NCBI GenBank assembly: GCA_963753135.1 | Contig: CAVWBA010000027.1 | Coordinates: forward strand, 1-64,000 | DNA length: 64,000 nt | Direction of reading: 5' to 3' | Source of the DNA: Roseiarcus sp963753135 | GTDB taxonomy: Bacteria; Pseudomonadota; Alphaproteobacteria; Rhizobiales; Beijerinckiaceae | Shown here: in pieces, positions 28,190-37,161 of the stretch | How positions within the stretch are numbered: the first letter of the stretch is position 1 | Layout of the letters: the number at the start of each line of letters is the position of its first letter | Program-made: the position numbers and the translations under genes | Notes under the pieces: generated by a model | The model's input: only the letters and a program-made list of their open reading frames with translations | What the model was told of the DNA's origin: nothing | The model's database searches: none

Positions 28190-29277
28190 ACTCGCCGCGT
28201 CCGATCCTGCTTGCGGCGGGCGGCACAGGCGGACATCTCTTTCCCGCGGCGGCATTGGCCGCCGCCCTGGCCAAGCGGGGCGCCGACGTGGAGCTCGCGA
28301 CCGACACTCGCGCCCTCAAGTTCGGCGCGGATTTTCCGGCGCGCGCGATTCACGCCTTTCCGTCAGCGACCACGACGGAAGCCGGCGCGCTCGCCAAGGC
28401 GCGCGCTTCGTTGACCTTGGGCGTGGGCCTCGCGGCGGCGGCGCTTAAGCTTGGGCGCATCAGGCCGCGCGCGGTGGTTGGCTTCGGCGGCTATCCGACC
28501 GTGCCGCCGCTCATCGCCGCCTGGCTTCTCAGGATCCCGACCGTACTGCATGAGCAGAACGCGGTGATGGGACGCGCCAATCGTTTTCTAAGTCCGCGGG
28601 TCAACCTTGTCGCTTGCGGCTTTCCTCAGCTGAAGGGCGTCGATCCGGCCAAGGCCCGCGTGACCGGCAATCCGGTTCGGCCGTCGGTCATCGCGGCCGC
28701 CGCAATTCCTTATCCCGAGCCCGTCATGCGGCGCTTGAACCTTCTGGTGACCGGCGGCTCGCAGGGCGCGCGCGTGATGGCCGACGTCGTGCCTGCGGCG
28801 ATCGCGCACCTCGATCCGGACGAACGGCAATGGGTCCGCCTCACCCAGCAGGCGCGCGGCGAGGATAGCGCGCGCGTCGCGGCGGCATGCGCGCGGATGA
28901 ACTTTCCTGTCGAGATCGCGGAATTCTTCCCCGATTTGCCGACGCGGATCGCCGCAGCCCATCTTGTCATCGGCCGCGCCGGCGCTTCGACCGTCTCCGA
29001 GCTCGCGGTCATCGGGCGAGCGTCCGTCCTCGTGCCGTTTCCCCATGCGCTCGATCAGGATCAGGCGGCGAATGCGGCGGCGCTCGCCAAGTCCGGCGGC
29101 GCGATCGTCGTGCCGCAAAACGAGTTCACGCCCGAACGGCTGGCCGCGATCCTGCGCGACGCGCTCGCCGCGCCGGCGAAGCTCGAGGAGATGGCGAGGG
29201 CGGCGAAATCGGTCGGCGTCCCCGACGCCGCCGAGCGGCTGGCTGATCTGGTGCTTGAGGTCGCGCGGCACGCGTAG
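28186..29277 (+). CDS. murG: Lipid II-forming GlcNAc transferase MurG
   Basis: The 363-residue GT28 enzyme starts MNSPRPILLAAGGTGGHLFP, with the glycine loop GGTGGHLFPAAALA. It contains GFGGYPTVPPLIAAWLLRIP, HEQNAVMGRANRFL, VTGGSQGARVMADVVP, and the donor-binding end RAGASTVSELAVIGRASVLV with PHALDQDQAANAAAL. It transfers GlcNAc to lipid I on the inner membrane. It is the last gene of the cluster here. murC, murB, ddl, ftsQ, ftsA and ftsZ, which normally follow in Rhizobiales, are absent downstream. Confidence 0.96.
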   Translation: MNSPRPILLAAGGTGGHLFPAAALAAALAKRGADVELATDTRALKFGADFPARAIHAFPSATTTEAGALAKARASLTLGVGLAAAALKLGRIRPRAVVGFGGYPTVPPLIAAWLLRIPTVLHEQNAVMGRANRFLSPRVNLVACGFPQLKGVDPAKARVTGNPVRPSVIAAAAIPYPEPVMRRLNLLVTGGSQGARVMADVVPAAIAHLDPDERQWVRLTQQARGEDSARVAAACARMNFPVEIAEFFPDLPTRIAAAHLVIGRAGASTVSELAVIGRASVLVPFPHALDQDQAANAAALAKSGGAIVVPQNEFTPERLAAILRDALAAPAKLEEMARAAKSVGVPDAAERLADLVLEVARHA

Positions 29278-29300
29278 GCCGACGGTTCAAATTGCCTGCG

Positions 29301-29640
29301 TCAAAGCGCGACCCAACTCGGCCCAGGATTGAAACCCACCGCAGCAGCGCTGATCACGTTGGTCCCGTTCATCTCCCAGATCCCCACCTGACCGCCGGTG
29401 TTCTGCAAAAGAATGTCGGAATGGGCGTCGCCGTTGAAGCCGCCGGTTCCGACCTCCTGCCAACTCGTCCCAGGATTGAAGCCCACCGCAGCAGCGCTGA
29501 TCACGTTGGTCCCGTTCATTTCCCAGATCCCCACCTCACCATTCGTGTTCTGCAACAGAATGTCGGGGGAATTCCCTCCGGCATTGAAGCGGCTGGGAGG
29601 CGGTGGGGAGACGAAGACGCAACCGTAGTAATAGGAGAGG
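29301..29640 (-). pseudogene. C-terminal remnant of an FG-GAP/VCBS repeat protein
   Basis: About 113 residues are open on the minus strand with no credible start. The fragment holds two near-identical units containing DILLQNT, GVGIWEMNGTNVISAAAVGF-type and FNPG blocks. This is the pattern of the FG-GAP-like repeats of secreted or surface proteins. The upstream part (FNAGGNSPDILLQ) runs back towards the ankyrin gene without a start codon or signal peptide. It is probably the tail of a larger gene left behind by a rearrangement at the end of the division cluster. Confidence 0.6.
29314..29600 (-). repeat. 147-base tandem repeat within the FG-GAP remnant
   Basis: Unit 1 begins at 29314 and unit 2 at 29461, an offset of exactly 147 bases (49 codons). 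CAGCAGCGCTGATCACGTTG followed by GTCCCGTTCAT is identical in both. Differences are few (for example ATCTCC against ATTTCC), so the duplication is recent or homogenised. The second copy is truncated near 29600. Confidence 0.8.
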
Positions 29641-29648
29641 GGTCCACG

Positions 29649-30507
29649 CTATCGCTCCAAAAGCTTCGCCGCCCGCTCGCGTCCGAGGTCGCGGGCGATG
29701 TCGGCAGCGGTTTTGCCGCGATCGTCCTTGAGGTCGAGCGCCGCGCCATGCGCGATGAGCGTCTTGATGGTCACGTCGACATCGTCGACGCCGGCCGATG
29801 CGTCATAGCCTGCCGCCCACATCAAGGCCGTGAGCCCATGGGCGTAGCGGCGGTTCACATCGACCCCCGCCTGAAGCAAGGTCACAACGACTGTCGCGTA
29901 GCCGTGTGCAGCGGCGTACACGATCGCGCTTTTGCCATCGTCATCGAGCGCGTTGGGATCCGCGCCGAACTGCAGGAGCTTCTCGACGCTTTCCGTCGAA
30001 CCGTTAAAGGCCGAGGCGGCAAGCGGGCGGACACCCTTCCGGCCAGGCAAGGTTGGGATCGGCGCCCCGCTCGAGCAGGAGCGCGATCGCCGGGCCCCGA
30101 TCCTGCTCGGCGGCGTAGAGCAGGGCCGTCGAGCCATCGATCGCGCGCGCATTGACATTGGCGCCGCGCTCGAGAAGCAGCCTCATCAGCGGCAACTTGT
30201 TCGCCTCGGCCGCCTTGGCGAGCGCGGTTTTGCCCTCGCGATCCTTGGCGTCGATCGCCGCGCCGCGATCGAGCAGCGCGCGCGCTTCCGCCTCGCAGCC
30301 GAGCCGCGCGGCCGCGAACAATGAAATCGTCGCCTGATATTGATCGCCCTCATGCAGCGCCTGCACGGCCTGGGCCGTGTCGGCGCAACGGTCGTTCGCG
30401 CGCGACAAGCCTGCGGCCGAGATCAAGGCGAGGCTTGCCAGCGCGGCCAGCCGCATGAGCGCCGCTGCGCCGGCGAGCAGCGGTCGCGTTGTCGAAGCAT
30501 CACGCAT
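29649..30507 (-). CDS. Exported ankyrin-repeat protein (frameshifted by one base near 30040)
   Basis: The start MRDASTTRPLLAGAAALMRL is followed by a hydrophobic signal (AALASLALISAAGL) ending near SRAND. At least six ankyrin repeats follow, including DREGKTALAKAAEANKLPLM, DGSTALLYAAEQDRGPAIAL and, after the break, DDDGKSAIVYAAAHGYATVV and LTALMWAAGYDASAG. The frame moves +1 around 30035-30045, at LERGADPNLA. The repeat phase resumes correctly afterwards, so the gene is probably intact in the cell at about 285 residues. Periplasmic ankyrin proteins usually serve as protein-binding scaffolds; the partner is unknown. It lies 26 bases downstream of the asparaginase gene on the same strand. Confidence 0.8.
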
Positions 30508-30533
30508 GCGTCCTTCTCTCACTGGGACCGGCC

Positions 30534-31538
30534 TCACGCCAGCGGGCCCGCGGGACGCAAAAGGCCGACTTCGGCGCCGTTCCAGTTCAAGAGGCGCGGC
30601 GAGACGAAGCGCTTGAAGCGCGCGCTTGTCTCGTCGTCAAATCCCCCGAAGCGGCGGATGAGCGCCGCAATCATGACCTGCGCGGCACGGCCTGCTCCGT
30701 CGTCGGCCTTGACAGCGAGGCCGAGCCCGGCTTCGGGCAGCGCGGCGCAGAATACGCCCTCCGCGCCCGACTTGGTGAAGACGGCCCCGCCAAGCAGGCT
30801 CATGACCTCCGTGTCGAAGCGACCTCTTCCGGCGACCGTCACGGGATGCGCAGCGACGGCGGCGCGAATGCGCGTCGCCGCGTCGCGGCGTTCCTGCGAC
30901 AGCCCGCGGCCGGTCCCGAGCCGCGCGAAGCCGCGCGCGAGCGCGACCAGCGGCACGGCGTAAGTCGGGATGGCGCAGCCATCGACGCCGCGCGTCTCTT
31001 CGCTTAAGCGCGCGCCGGTCATGGCTTCGATCGACGCCTTAACCTCGCGCTGCACCGCATGATCGGGCGTGACATAGCCCTTCGGGTCCACGCCCATTGC
31101 GCAGGAAAGGCAGATGAAGCCCGCGTGTTTGCCCGAGCAATTGTTGTGCAGAGCGGTCGGGGTGCGCCCCAGGCGCGCGAGCGCCCGCGCTTCGTCCTCG
31201 CCAAGCGGCCAATGGGCGCCGCATTCGAGCACGCGTTCATCATGATCCACTTTGGCGAGCATCGCGCGCGCGGTCGCGACATGGTCCTCGCTTCCCGAAT
31301 GGGACGCGCAGCTGAGCGCAATTTCCTTATCGCTCAGACCGAGCCTTTCCGCAGCGCCGCTGGCGACGAGCGGCAAGGCCTGCAGCGCCTTGACGGCGGA
31401 GCGGGGATAAACCGGTCGATCGGCGTCGCCAAAGGCGAGCACCACTCGGCCGTCCGCATCCACGACCGCGCCGGCTCCGCGATAGGCGGATTCGACGAGG
31501 GCGCCGCGCGTCGCCTCGACGACCACCGGATTCGGCAT
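30534..31538 (-). CDS. L-asparaginase, Rhizobium etli (AnsA/ReAV) type
   Basis: The 334-residue protein starts MPNPVVVEATRGALVESAYR after GGAG at a good distance. This is the PF06089 family, unrelated to E. coli AnsA/AnsB. Residues known from the R. etli enzyme are visible: the Ser-x-x-Lys pair in YPRSAVKALQALP, Ser in LSCASHSGSEDH, Cys and Lys in LHNNCSGKHAGF, and the C-terminal VKADDGAGRAAQVM. It hydrolyses L-asparagine to aspartate and ammonia in the cytoplasm. It is divergent from the CBS gene and upstream of the ankyrin gene, possibly in one transcript with it. Confidence 0.92.
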   Translation of the reverse strand: MPNPVVVEATRGALVESAYRGAGAVVDADGRVVLAFGDADRPVYPRSAVKALQALPLVASGAAERLGLSDKEIALSCASHSGSEDHVATARAMLAKVDHDERVLECGAHWPLGEDEARALARLGRTPTALHNNCSGKHAGFICLSCAMGVDPKGYVTPDHAVQREVKASIEAMTGARLSEETRGVDGCAIPTYAVPLVALARGFARLGTGRGLSQERRDAATRIRAAVAAHPVTVAGRGRFDTEVMSLLGGAVFTKSGAEGVFCAALPEAGLGLAVKADDGAGRAAQVMIAALIRRFGGFDDETSARFKRFVSPRLLNWNGAEVGLLRPAGPLA

Positions 31539-31686
31539 TGATCCATCTCCAGGCTGGACGAGAGAGTTGCTGCATAAGGGCGCAGGCGAAAGCGATCGGC
31601 AAGACGATTTGCCTATGCCGGACGCCTTCCCCACGTTCGTCCCTTCCCTTACGAAGGGATGAAAGCGACGCAAGGACAGAGAGAAA

Positions 31687-32409
31687 ATGAAGGTTCGGGA
31701 TGTAATGACTTATGGCGTGATCGGCTTGCCTGAGGGCGCGAGCATCGCCGAGGCGGTCGAAACGATGTTGCGCTCGCGGGTGAGCGCGCTCTTCGTGTTC
31801 GACGCCGACCACGCGCTGAGCGGGGTTTTGAGCGAAGGCGACCTCCTTCGGCGCAGCGAGATCGGGAGTGAGCGCAAGCGCCCGCGCTGGCTCGACTTTC
31901 TGCTCGGCAGCGGGCGAGTCGCCAAATCCTACGCGCACGAGCACGGCCGCAAGGTTGGCGAAGTCATGACCCGCGACGTCGAGACGATTGGGGAAGACTC
32001 GGATCTCAGCGAGGCCGTCGACCGGATGATCCGCCGCCACATCAAACGCCTGCCGGTGCTGCGGGGTCAGACGGTCGTTGGGGTGATTGCGCGCTCCGAC
32101 CTGCTCAAGGGATTGCTGGCCGCGACGCCGCGGGCGACCGGGCCGCATCCTGACGCCGAGATCAAGGCGGCCATCCAGGCTGAGCTCGACAAGCTCGACT
32201 GGGCGCCGCGCGCGAGCGTGCGGGTCGAGGTTCAGAACGGCGCCGTCACCTTCGACGGCGCGATCACCGACGAACGGCTTCGCGAGGGCCTCAAGGTCAT
32301 CGCCGAGAACACGCCGGGCTGCGTCTCTGTCCACGACCACATGGCCTGGATCGAACCGAACTCGGGGTTTTTTATGCCGCCGCCGGAGGAGGACCAGAAA
32401 ACCTCCTGA
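31687..32409 (+). CDS. CBS-pair protein with C-terminal BON domain
   Basis: The 240-residue protein starts MKVRDVMTYGVIGLPEGASI. CBS domain 1 spans about residues 1-60, a linker about 60-90, and CBS domain 2 about 90-150 (VGEVMTRDVETIGEDSDLSE, HIKRLPVLRGQTVVGVIARS). A BON domain follows at about 155-225 (VRVEVQNGAVTFDGAITDER). CBS pairs sense adenosine nucleotides, and BON domains bind membranes or lipids. The combination is common in Rhizobiales stress-linked genes. The leader carries a short TCCCTT-ACG-AAGGGA hairpin at 31645-31659. Cytoplasmic; exact role unknown. Confidence 0.9.
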   Translation: MKVRDVMTYGVIGLPEGASIAEAVETMLRSRVSALFVFDADHALSGVLSEGDLLRRSEIGSERKRPRWLDFLLGSGRVAKSYAHEHGRKVGEVMTRDVETIGEDSDLSEAVDRMIRRHIKRLPVLRGQTVVGVIARSDLLKGLLAATPRATGPHPDAEIKAAIQAELDKLDWAPRASVRVEVQNGAVTFDGAITDERLREGLKVIAENTPGCVSVHDHMAWIEPNSGFFMPPPEEDQKTS

Positions 32410-32432
32410 CGAGATTGGCGAGTGCGGGCGCT

Positions 32433-33203
32433 TTACCGGGCGACGGCGCCGTGGTCGGCCGACGACTCGGCCTCCGACGCCGTCCCCGATCCGGGAGGCG
32501 AGGGCCCGAGAGCGCCGCAGGCGGCGAGAAAGAACGCAACCGACCGGGCGGCGTGCGGCTCGATCTCGGCGCGCAAAGCGGCGAGATCCTCGCCGAACAG
32601 CGCTCTCATCAGCATCGGCAAGACCACCAGGTCGAGGAACCGGCGCGCGGTGTCCCGGAGTTTTTCCGGGCTGAACGCTGGCGAGGCTCCAATCTCGCTG
32701 GACGTGGCCAATTCGCCAAATATGCGAGCCACGGCTTCCGTTGGGCGCTCGCGCCCCATGCAGCTTACGCTTGTCGCCAGATCGGGGAATCGCCGCGCTT
32801 CGGCGACCGCGACCCGGATAAGTCCGATCGTTTCCAGGGTTAAGACCCGGGTCAGGATCAACGCGGCGAGGGCGTCGAGACGCGCCTCGACGGAGCGGCC
32901 GGCGCAGAAGAAAGCGTCGAGGCTCGTATTCCGGCGCACGAGGCGCTCGATGACGGCGCTGAACAACGCTTGCTTGTTGGGAAACCGGGCGTAGATCGTG
33001 GGTTTTCCCGCGGAGGCCGCCTCCGCGATTTCGTCGACGCTCGCGCCCTGGAAGCCGTGCTCGAGAAAAATTCGGCCTGCCGCGTCGAGGATTCTTTCCT
33101 CGACCTGACCCGCGAGCTCGCGCGGCGGCCGGCCGTGACGCACGGCCCCGCGGCCGATTTCAGCTTCTTGCGACGCCGCTTCCATAGCCCCTTCGTCTGC
33201 CAT
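32433..33203 (-). CDS. TetR-family transcriptional regulator of the adjacent EmrAB pump
   Basis: The 256-residue protein has an N-terminal extension and then the TetR helix-turn-helix: ILDAAGRIFLEHGFQGASVD, EIAEAASAGKPTIYARFPNK. The C-terminal half resembles TetR_C_7-type (AefR-like) ligand domains (ETIGLIRVAVAEARRFPDLA). It is divergent from the emrA gene at 33335. The 131-base gap holds a perfect inverted repeat (33276-33300), which is its probable operator. By analogy it represses the pump until a toxic compound binds. Confidence 0.9.
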   Translation of the reverse strand: MADEGAMEAASQEAEIGRGAVRHGRPPRELAGQVEERILDAAGRIFLEHGFQGASVDEIAEAASAGKPTIYARFPNKQALFSAVIERLVRRNTSLDAFFCAGRSVEARLDALAALILTRVLTLETIGLIRVAVAEARRFPDLATSVSCMGRERPTEAVARIFGELATSSEIGASPAFSPEKLRDTARRFLDLVVLPMLMRALFGEDLAALRAEIEPHAARSVAFFLAACGALGPSPPGSGTASEAESSADHGAVAR

Positions 33204-33273
33204 CCGCGTCCTTCACTAAAACCGCGATGGTTTGAATTTGCGCCCTTGATTTAGGACGGCGGCTCACCAAAGT

Positions 33274-33300
33274 AAACGAAACGGAACAGTTTTGTTTCGT
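33274..33300. promoter_or_regulatory. Probable TetR operator in the tetR-emrA gap
   Basis: ACGAAAC (33276-33282) and GTTTCGT (33294-33300) form perfect 7-base arms around an 11-base spacer. The inner bases AAC-AG-TT extend the symmetry. The site lies between the divergent regulator and pump genes, 34 bases before the emrA start, as expected for TetR repression of both promoters. Confidence 0.6.
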
Positions 33301-33334
33301 AGACGTTGAGGGGGCTGCATCGGGAGTTCCCGCC

Positions 33335-34732
33335 ATGGCGCGCAGGGATCAGGATCGACGCCAGCAGATGTACAAGGACGCGCCCGCGTCCGAAGCCGAT
33401 TGGGATAAGGTCTCACCTCCCCGTTCCGGTGGCTCAGCGAGCCCCAAGCGGGACATCATCGCCTTGCGCGCCCCGCCACCCGAGGCGCCCCAGGAGGCTG
33501 AGCGGCCCACGGAAGCCTTTGAAAAAACAGGGCCCTCGGCTGAACCTGCCGAGAAGACTGAGCGCCCGGCCGGACCCTCTGAGCAGGAGGTCAAGCCGGA
33601 GCAGCAACCTGCATCGAAAGACAAGAAGCCTAGCGAAAAGCCGCGCAAAAGCTTTCTCCGCCGGCGCCCGCTCATGGCGGGCATGGGGCTGATCGCGCTC
33701 TTGGCGGCGTGCGCCGCTGGATATGTCTACTGGGACTATTCCTCGCATTTCGAATCGACCGATGACGCCTTCGTTGCGGCCCGCCAGTTCGCGATCGCGC
33801 CACAGGTCGCGGGCTACGTCACCGCAGTGCCCGTCACCGACAACCAGCATGTCAACCGGGGCGGCGTGGTCGCCCGGATTGACCAACGCGATTACCTGAC
33901 CGCGCTCGCGCAGGCCCAGGCCCAGGTGGCGGGCGCGGAAGCTGGTATCCACAGCGTCGACGCGCAGATCGCGACCCAAGACGCGCAAATCGCGTCAGCC
34001 CAGGCGCAGGTCAACCAGGCGCAGGCGAACATGGAGCTGGCGAAGGTCACCTGGGGACGCGACCAACCTCTCGTCAAGCAGGGCTGGGCGACGGCTCAGC
34101 AGGGCACCACGGACGTCCAAAACCTTAAAGCCCAGCAGGCGGCGGTTGATAGCGCGCAAGCGGCGCTCAGGGTGGCCCAGCGCCAAATCGACACCCTAAG
34201 GGCGCAGCGCGCGTCGCAGGTGGCCAGCCTCGCGCAAGCGCAGGCCCAACTCGACCAGGCCAAGCTTAACCTCTCCTATACAACCGTCACCGCCGACCAG
34301 CCGGGCCGCGTCGTCAACCTCACCGGCGCGGTCGGGCAATATGCGCAGGCCGGCACCAACCTCAGCATGTTCGTGCCGGACGAGATTTGGGTCGTCGCGA
34401 ATTACAAGGAGACCCAACTCGACCGCATGCGGCCGGGACAGCCGGTCGACATGGAGATCGACGCCTATCCGGAGCGCGACTTCCACGGCCATGTCGCCAG
34501 CGTCCAGCCCGGCTCCGGCCCGGCCTTCTCGCTGCTGCCGCCCGAAAACGCGACCGGCAACTACGTCAAGATCGTCCAGCGGGTGCCGGTCAAGATCATC
34601 ATCGACAATCCCCCCTCCGATGTCTCCCTCGGTCCGGGGATGTCGGTCGTTCCGACCGTGCGCGTCGACCCGTCGCCCTCTCTCTATGAGAGGCTGAAAG
34701 CCGGCGTCGAGCAGTGGTGGAGGCGGGTGTGA
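33335..34732 (+). CDS. emrA: EmrA/HlyD-type membrane fusion protein of a multidrug pump
   Basis: The 465-residue protein has a Pro/Glu/Lys-rich cytoplasmic N-terminus of about 105 residues and one membrane helix (MAGMGLIALLAACAAGYVYW). A biotinyl-lipoyl-like domain (APQVAGYVTAVPVTDNQHV) and a long coiled-coil hairpin full of AQAQ repeats follow. The beta-barrel end contains VGQYAQAGTNLSMFVPDEIW and SGPAFSLLPPENATGNYVKI. It links an inner-membrane MFS transporter to an outer-membrane channel. It overlaps the emrB start by four bases (GTGA). No TolC homologue is nearby. Confidence 0.92.
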   Translation: MARRDQDRRQQMYKDAPASEADWDKVSPPRSGGSASPKRDIIALRAPPPEAPQEAERPTEAFEKTGPSAEPAEKTERPAGPSEQEVKPEQQPASKDKKPSEKPRKSFLRRRPLMAGMGLIALLAACAAGYVYWDYSSHFESTDDAFVAARQFAIAPQVAGYVTAVPVTDNQHVNRGGVVARIDQRDYLTALAQAQAQVAGAEAGIHSVDAQIATQDAQIASAQAQVNQAQANMELAKVTWGRDQPLVKQGWATAQQGTTDVQNLKAQQAAVDSAQAALRVAQRQIDTLRAQRASQVASLAQAQAQLDQAKLNLSYTTVTADQPGRVVNLTGAVGQYAQAGTNLSMFVPDEIWVVANYKETQLDRMRPGQPVDMEIDAYPERDFHGHVASVQPGSGPAFSLLPPENATGNYVKIVQRVPVKIIIDNPPSDVSLGPGMSVVPTVRVDPSPSLYERLKAGVEQWWRRV

Positions 34733-36318
34733 GCGACACGGCGGCGCAAGCGGGCGCTCCGGCGGCCGCCAGCGGCGCAGCTTCCACCAACCCGTGGCTG
34801 ATCGCCGTCCTGGTTGCGCTCGCCACCTTCATGGAGGTGCTCGACACCACGATCGCCAACGTGGTCCTGCCCTATATCGCCGGCGGCATGGGGGTCAGCG
34901 ATGACGAAGCCTCGTGGGTGGTGACGACCTATCTGGTCGCCAACGCCGTCAGTCTGACCGCAAGCCCGTTCCTCGCTCGCGCCCTGGGCCGCAAGGTCTT
35001 CTTCCTGATCTGCCTCGGGCTCTTCAGCATAAGCTCGATACTGTGCGCCCAAGCCTGGAATCTCAACTCGCTCCTCTTGTTCCGTCTCCTGCAAGGCTTG
35101 GCCGGGGGCGGCATGGTGCCGGTCTCGCAGTCCATTCTGGCCGCTTCATTTCCGCCGGAGAAGCGCGGGCAGGCGTTCGCGCTGTTCGGCGTCGCGGTGG
35201 TCGTGGCGCCGGTCGTCGGGCCGACGCTCGGCGGCTGGCTCGCGGACAACTGGTCCTGGCGCTGGTGTTTCCTGATCAACGGCCCGGTCGGCCTCGCCAC
35301 GATCGCGCTGATCGCCATCCTTCTGCCCGCGGACAAACCCAATCCGGGGCAGGCCGTCAGGTTCGATTTTATCGGCTTTCTTTTGGTCGCGACTTTCCTC
35401 GGCGCGCTCGAGATCGTGCTCGATCGGGGCCTTGAGGATGACTGGTTCGGTTCAAACTTTATCGTAATATTCACAGCGATTTGCGCCGTCGCTTTCGTGC
35501 TCATGATCCCGTGGGAGTTGAGCCGGAAGGATCCGATGATCGACATGCGGATGGTCGGGTCGCGTCAGTTCGGCGCCTCGTTCCTGGTGATGGGGGCGAC
35601 CGGCGCGATCCTCTACGCGACCACCCAGTTCCTGCCGCTCATGTTGCAGACGGACTTCGGTTACACCGCAACCTGGGCCGGTCTCGTCCTTTCACCCGGA
35701 GGCATCGTCACCATGGTGATGATGTTCGCGGTCGGCAATCTGTCGAGCCGGATCCAGCCGAAATACCTCATCATGACCGGCGCAATCTTCGTGGCGATCT
35801 CGATGTATCAGATGACCAACGTGTACGGCGATCTCGGTTTCTGGTTTTTTGCCAGAACGCGCATGGTGCTCGGCGTCGGACTGCCGCTCATCTTCATCCC
35901 GATCATTACGGCGTCTTACGATGGGATCCCGGCAAACCGGGTGGACATGGCGTCGGCGCTTATCAATGCGGCGCGCAACACCGGCGGTTCGATCGGCGTC
36001 TCGCTCGCCTCCAACGTGCTCAATCACCGCGAGCAGTTCCACCAAAGCCGGCTGATCGAGAACGCGATTCCGTCGAGCCAGCAATATCAGGACACACTGC
36101 ACCAAGCGACGCACTATTTTCTCGCGCAGGGCAATCTCCTTCCCGAGGCGCAGCAGCAGGCCCTCGGATGGATCGGCCAGCAGGTGCAGGCCCAATCGTC
36201 CTACCTCGCTTACATGGATGTCTTCTGGGTGTTGACCTTGCTCTCGCTCGCCGCCGTCCCGCTGGCGATGAGCCTGCGGAAGGTCAAGCTTGGAGGCGCC
36301 GCCCCGGCGGCGCACTAA
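34729..36318 (+). CDS. emrB: EmrB/QacA-type MFS multidrug transporter (DHA2)
   Basis: The 529-residue protein is read from GTG 34729 in the GTGA overlap with emrA. It shows 14 predicted membrane helices. DHA2 motifs are present: LDTTIANVVLPYIAGGMGVS in helix 1, motif A FLARALGRKVFF, RLLQGLAGGGMVPVSQSILA, and motif C VVGPTLGGWLADNWSWRWCF. It uses the proton gradient to export drugs through EmrA and an outer-membrane channel. Regulation is probably by the divergent TetR protein. Confidence 0.93.
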   Translation: MSDTAAQAGAPAAASGAASTNPWLIAVLVALATFMEVLDTTIANVVLPYIAGGMGVSDDEASWVVTTYLVANAVSLTASPFLARALGRKVFFLICLGLFSISSILCAQAWNLNSLLLFRLLQGLAGGGMVPVSQSILAASFPPEKRGQAFALFGVAVVVAPVVGPTLGGWLADNWSWRWCFLINGPVGLATIALIAILLPADKPNPGQAVRFDFIGFLLVATFLGALEIVLDRGLEDDWFGSNFIVIFTAICAVAFVLMIPWELSRKDPMIDMRMVGSRQFGASFLVMGATGAILYATTQFLPLMLQTDFGYTATWAGLVLSPGGIVTMVMMFAVGNLSSRIQPKYLIMTGAIFVAISMYQMTNVYGDLGFWFFARTRMVLGVGLPLIFIPIITASYDGIPANRVDMASALINAARNTGGSIGVSLASNVLNHREQFHQSRLIENAIPSSQQYQDTLHQATHYFLAQGNLLPEAQQQALGWIGQQVQAQSSYLAYMDVFWVLTLLSLAAVPLAMSLRKVKLGGAAPAAH

Positions 36319-36513
36319 GGGTCCCGAGGCGCTCGGATGCAGCGGCAGACCGCAAGTTATAACAATCTATTAGTCGCCATGCTTCATGAGTGACTTCGAC
36401 ACACGACGTCCCCGGCGTTCGGCCGCAGGCGCCAAAACCCGGCAATCGCTTGCCAGAGTCGCAAAGCCGCTCAACTTGGGTGCTAAAGGCAGGCCAAACT
36501 CGGAGGCAGCGCA

Positions 36514-36870
36514 ATGATAAAAGCCCAACGGATCGCCGACGGCATCCTAAAAGTGGTCGCGCCGACGAAACTGCAGTCGGGCGATTTCGCCGAGCTGGCT
36601 CGACAAATCGAACCCATCATTCGGCAGACAGGCCAACTCAGGCTCTTGATCGACGCCTCGGATCTGGAGGGGTGGAAAGATCTGACTGCCCTTGAAGAAC
36701 ACGCCGCTTTCGTCAAGTCGCATCAGGAGAAGGTCGATCGCATCGCCGTGATTGCGGCGCATGACTGGCAGCGTTGGCTCATCAGCGCGATCAAGGTGTT
36801 CCTGCACCCGGAGGTCAAACTCTTTCAGAGTTGTCAGGAAGATGACGCGCTTCGCTGGCTCAAGAGTTAG
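36514..36870 (+). CDS. STAS/SEC14-like (SpoIIAA-like) domain protein
   Basis: The 118-residue protein starts MIKAQRIADGILKVVAPTKL. It fits the SpoIIAA-like family (PF11964): RLLIDASDLEGWKDLTALEE, then KVDRIAVIAAHDWQRWLISA and VKLFQSCQEDDALRWL at the end. These small proteins have a STAS/CRAL-TRIO-like fold and unknown, possibly lipid-binding, roles. The gene is free-standing, with 195 bases of gene-free DNA on its 5' side, and is convergent with the secreted protein at 36880. Confidence 0.85.
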   Translation: MIKAQRIADGILKVVAPTKLQSGDFAELARQIEPIIRQTGQLRLLIDASDLEGWKDLTALEEHAAFVKSHQEKVDRIAVIAAHDWQRWLISAIKVFLHPEVKLFQSCQEDDALRWLKS

Positions 36871-36879
36871 GATGCTAAC

Positions 36880-37161
36880 CTAGCGCGGGGCGAGAGCGGC
36901 GTCGGGCGGGGGCGGCAGAAAGGCCGGCCGATCCTTCGCGGACGAAAACGGAAGCGGAAACCACTGAATTGCCCGCCCGGTTTCGTGGTACAGCATCCAG
37001 GTTTGTCCGGTCGCCGTATCGAGGAGCAGCGCCTCAGGGAAAGTCTGCGATTGCGAAGCCGGCGCGGCGATCATCTGATAGCGGCCGACTTGCGTCTCCT
37101 CGCCATAGGCGCTCGCCACGGCTGCCAGCATGGTGACCGATATCAAGGTCGACTTCAGCAT
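36880..37161 (-). CDS. Small secreted protein of unknown function
   Basis: The 93-residue protein starts MLKSTLISVTMLAAVASAYG, a signal peptide with cleavage likely after ASAYG. The mature part holds VGRYQMIAAPASQ, LLLDTATGQTWMLYHET and FPLPFSSAKDRPAFLPPPP. The TGQTWMLY element resembles a single beta-propeller-like or YfaZ-like hairpin seen in small periplasmic proteins, but no family can be named. The gene-free 37162-37393 stretch upstream has a low-GC part and should hold its promoter. Confidence 0.65.
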   Translation of the reverse strand: MLKSTLISVTMLAAVASAYGEETQVGRYQMIAAPASQSQTFPEALLLDTATGQTWMLYHETGRAIQWFPLPFSSAKDRPAFLPPPPDAALAPR

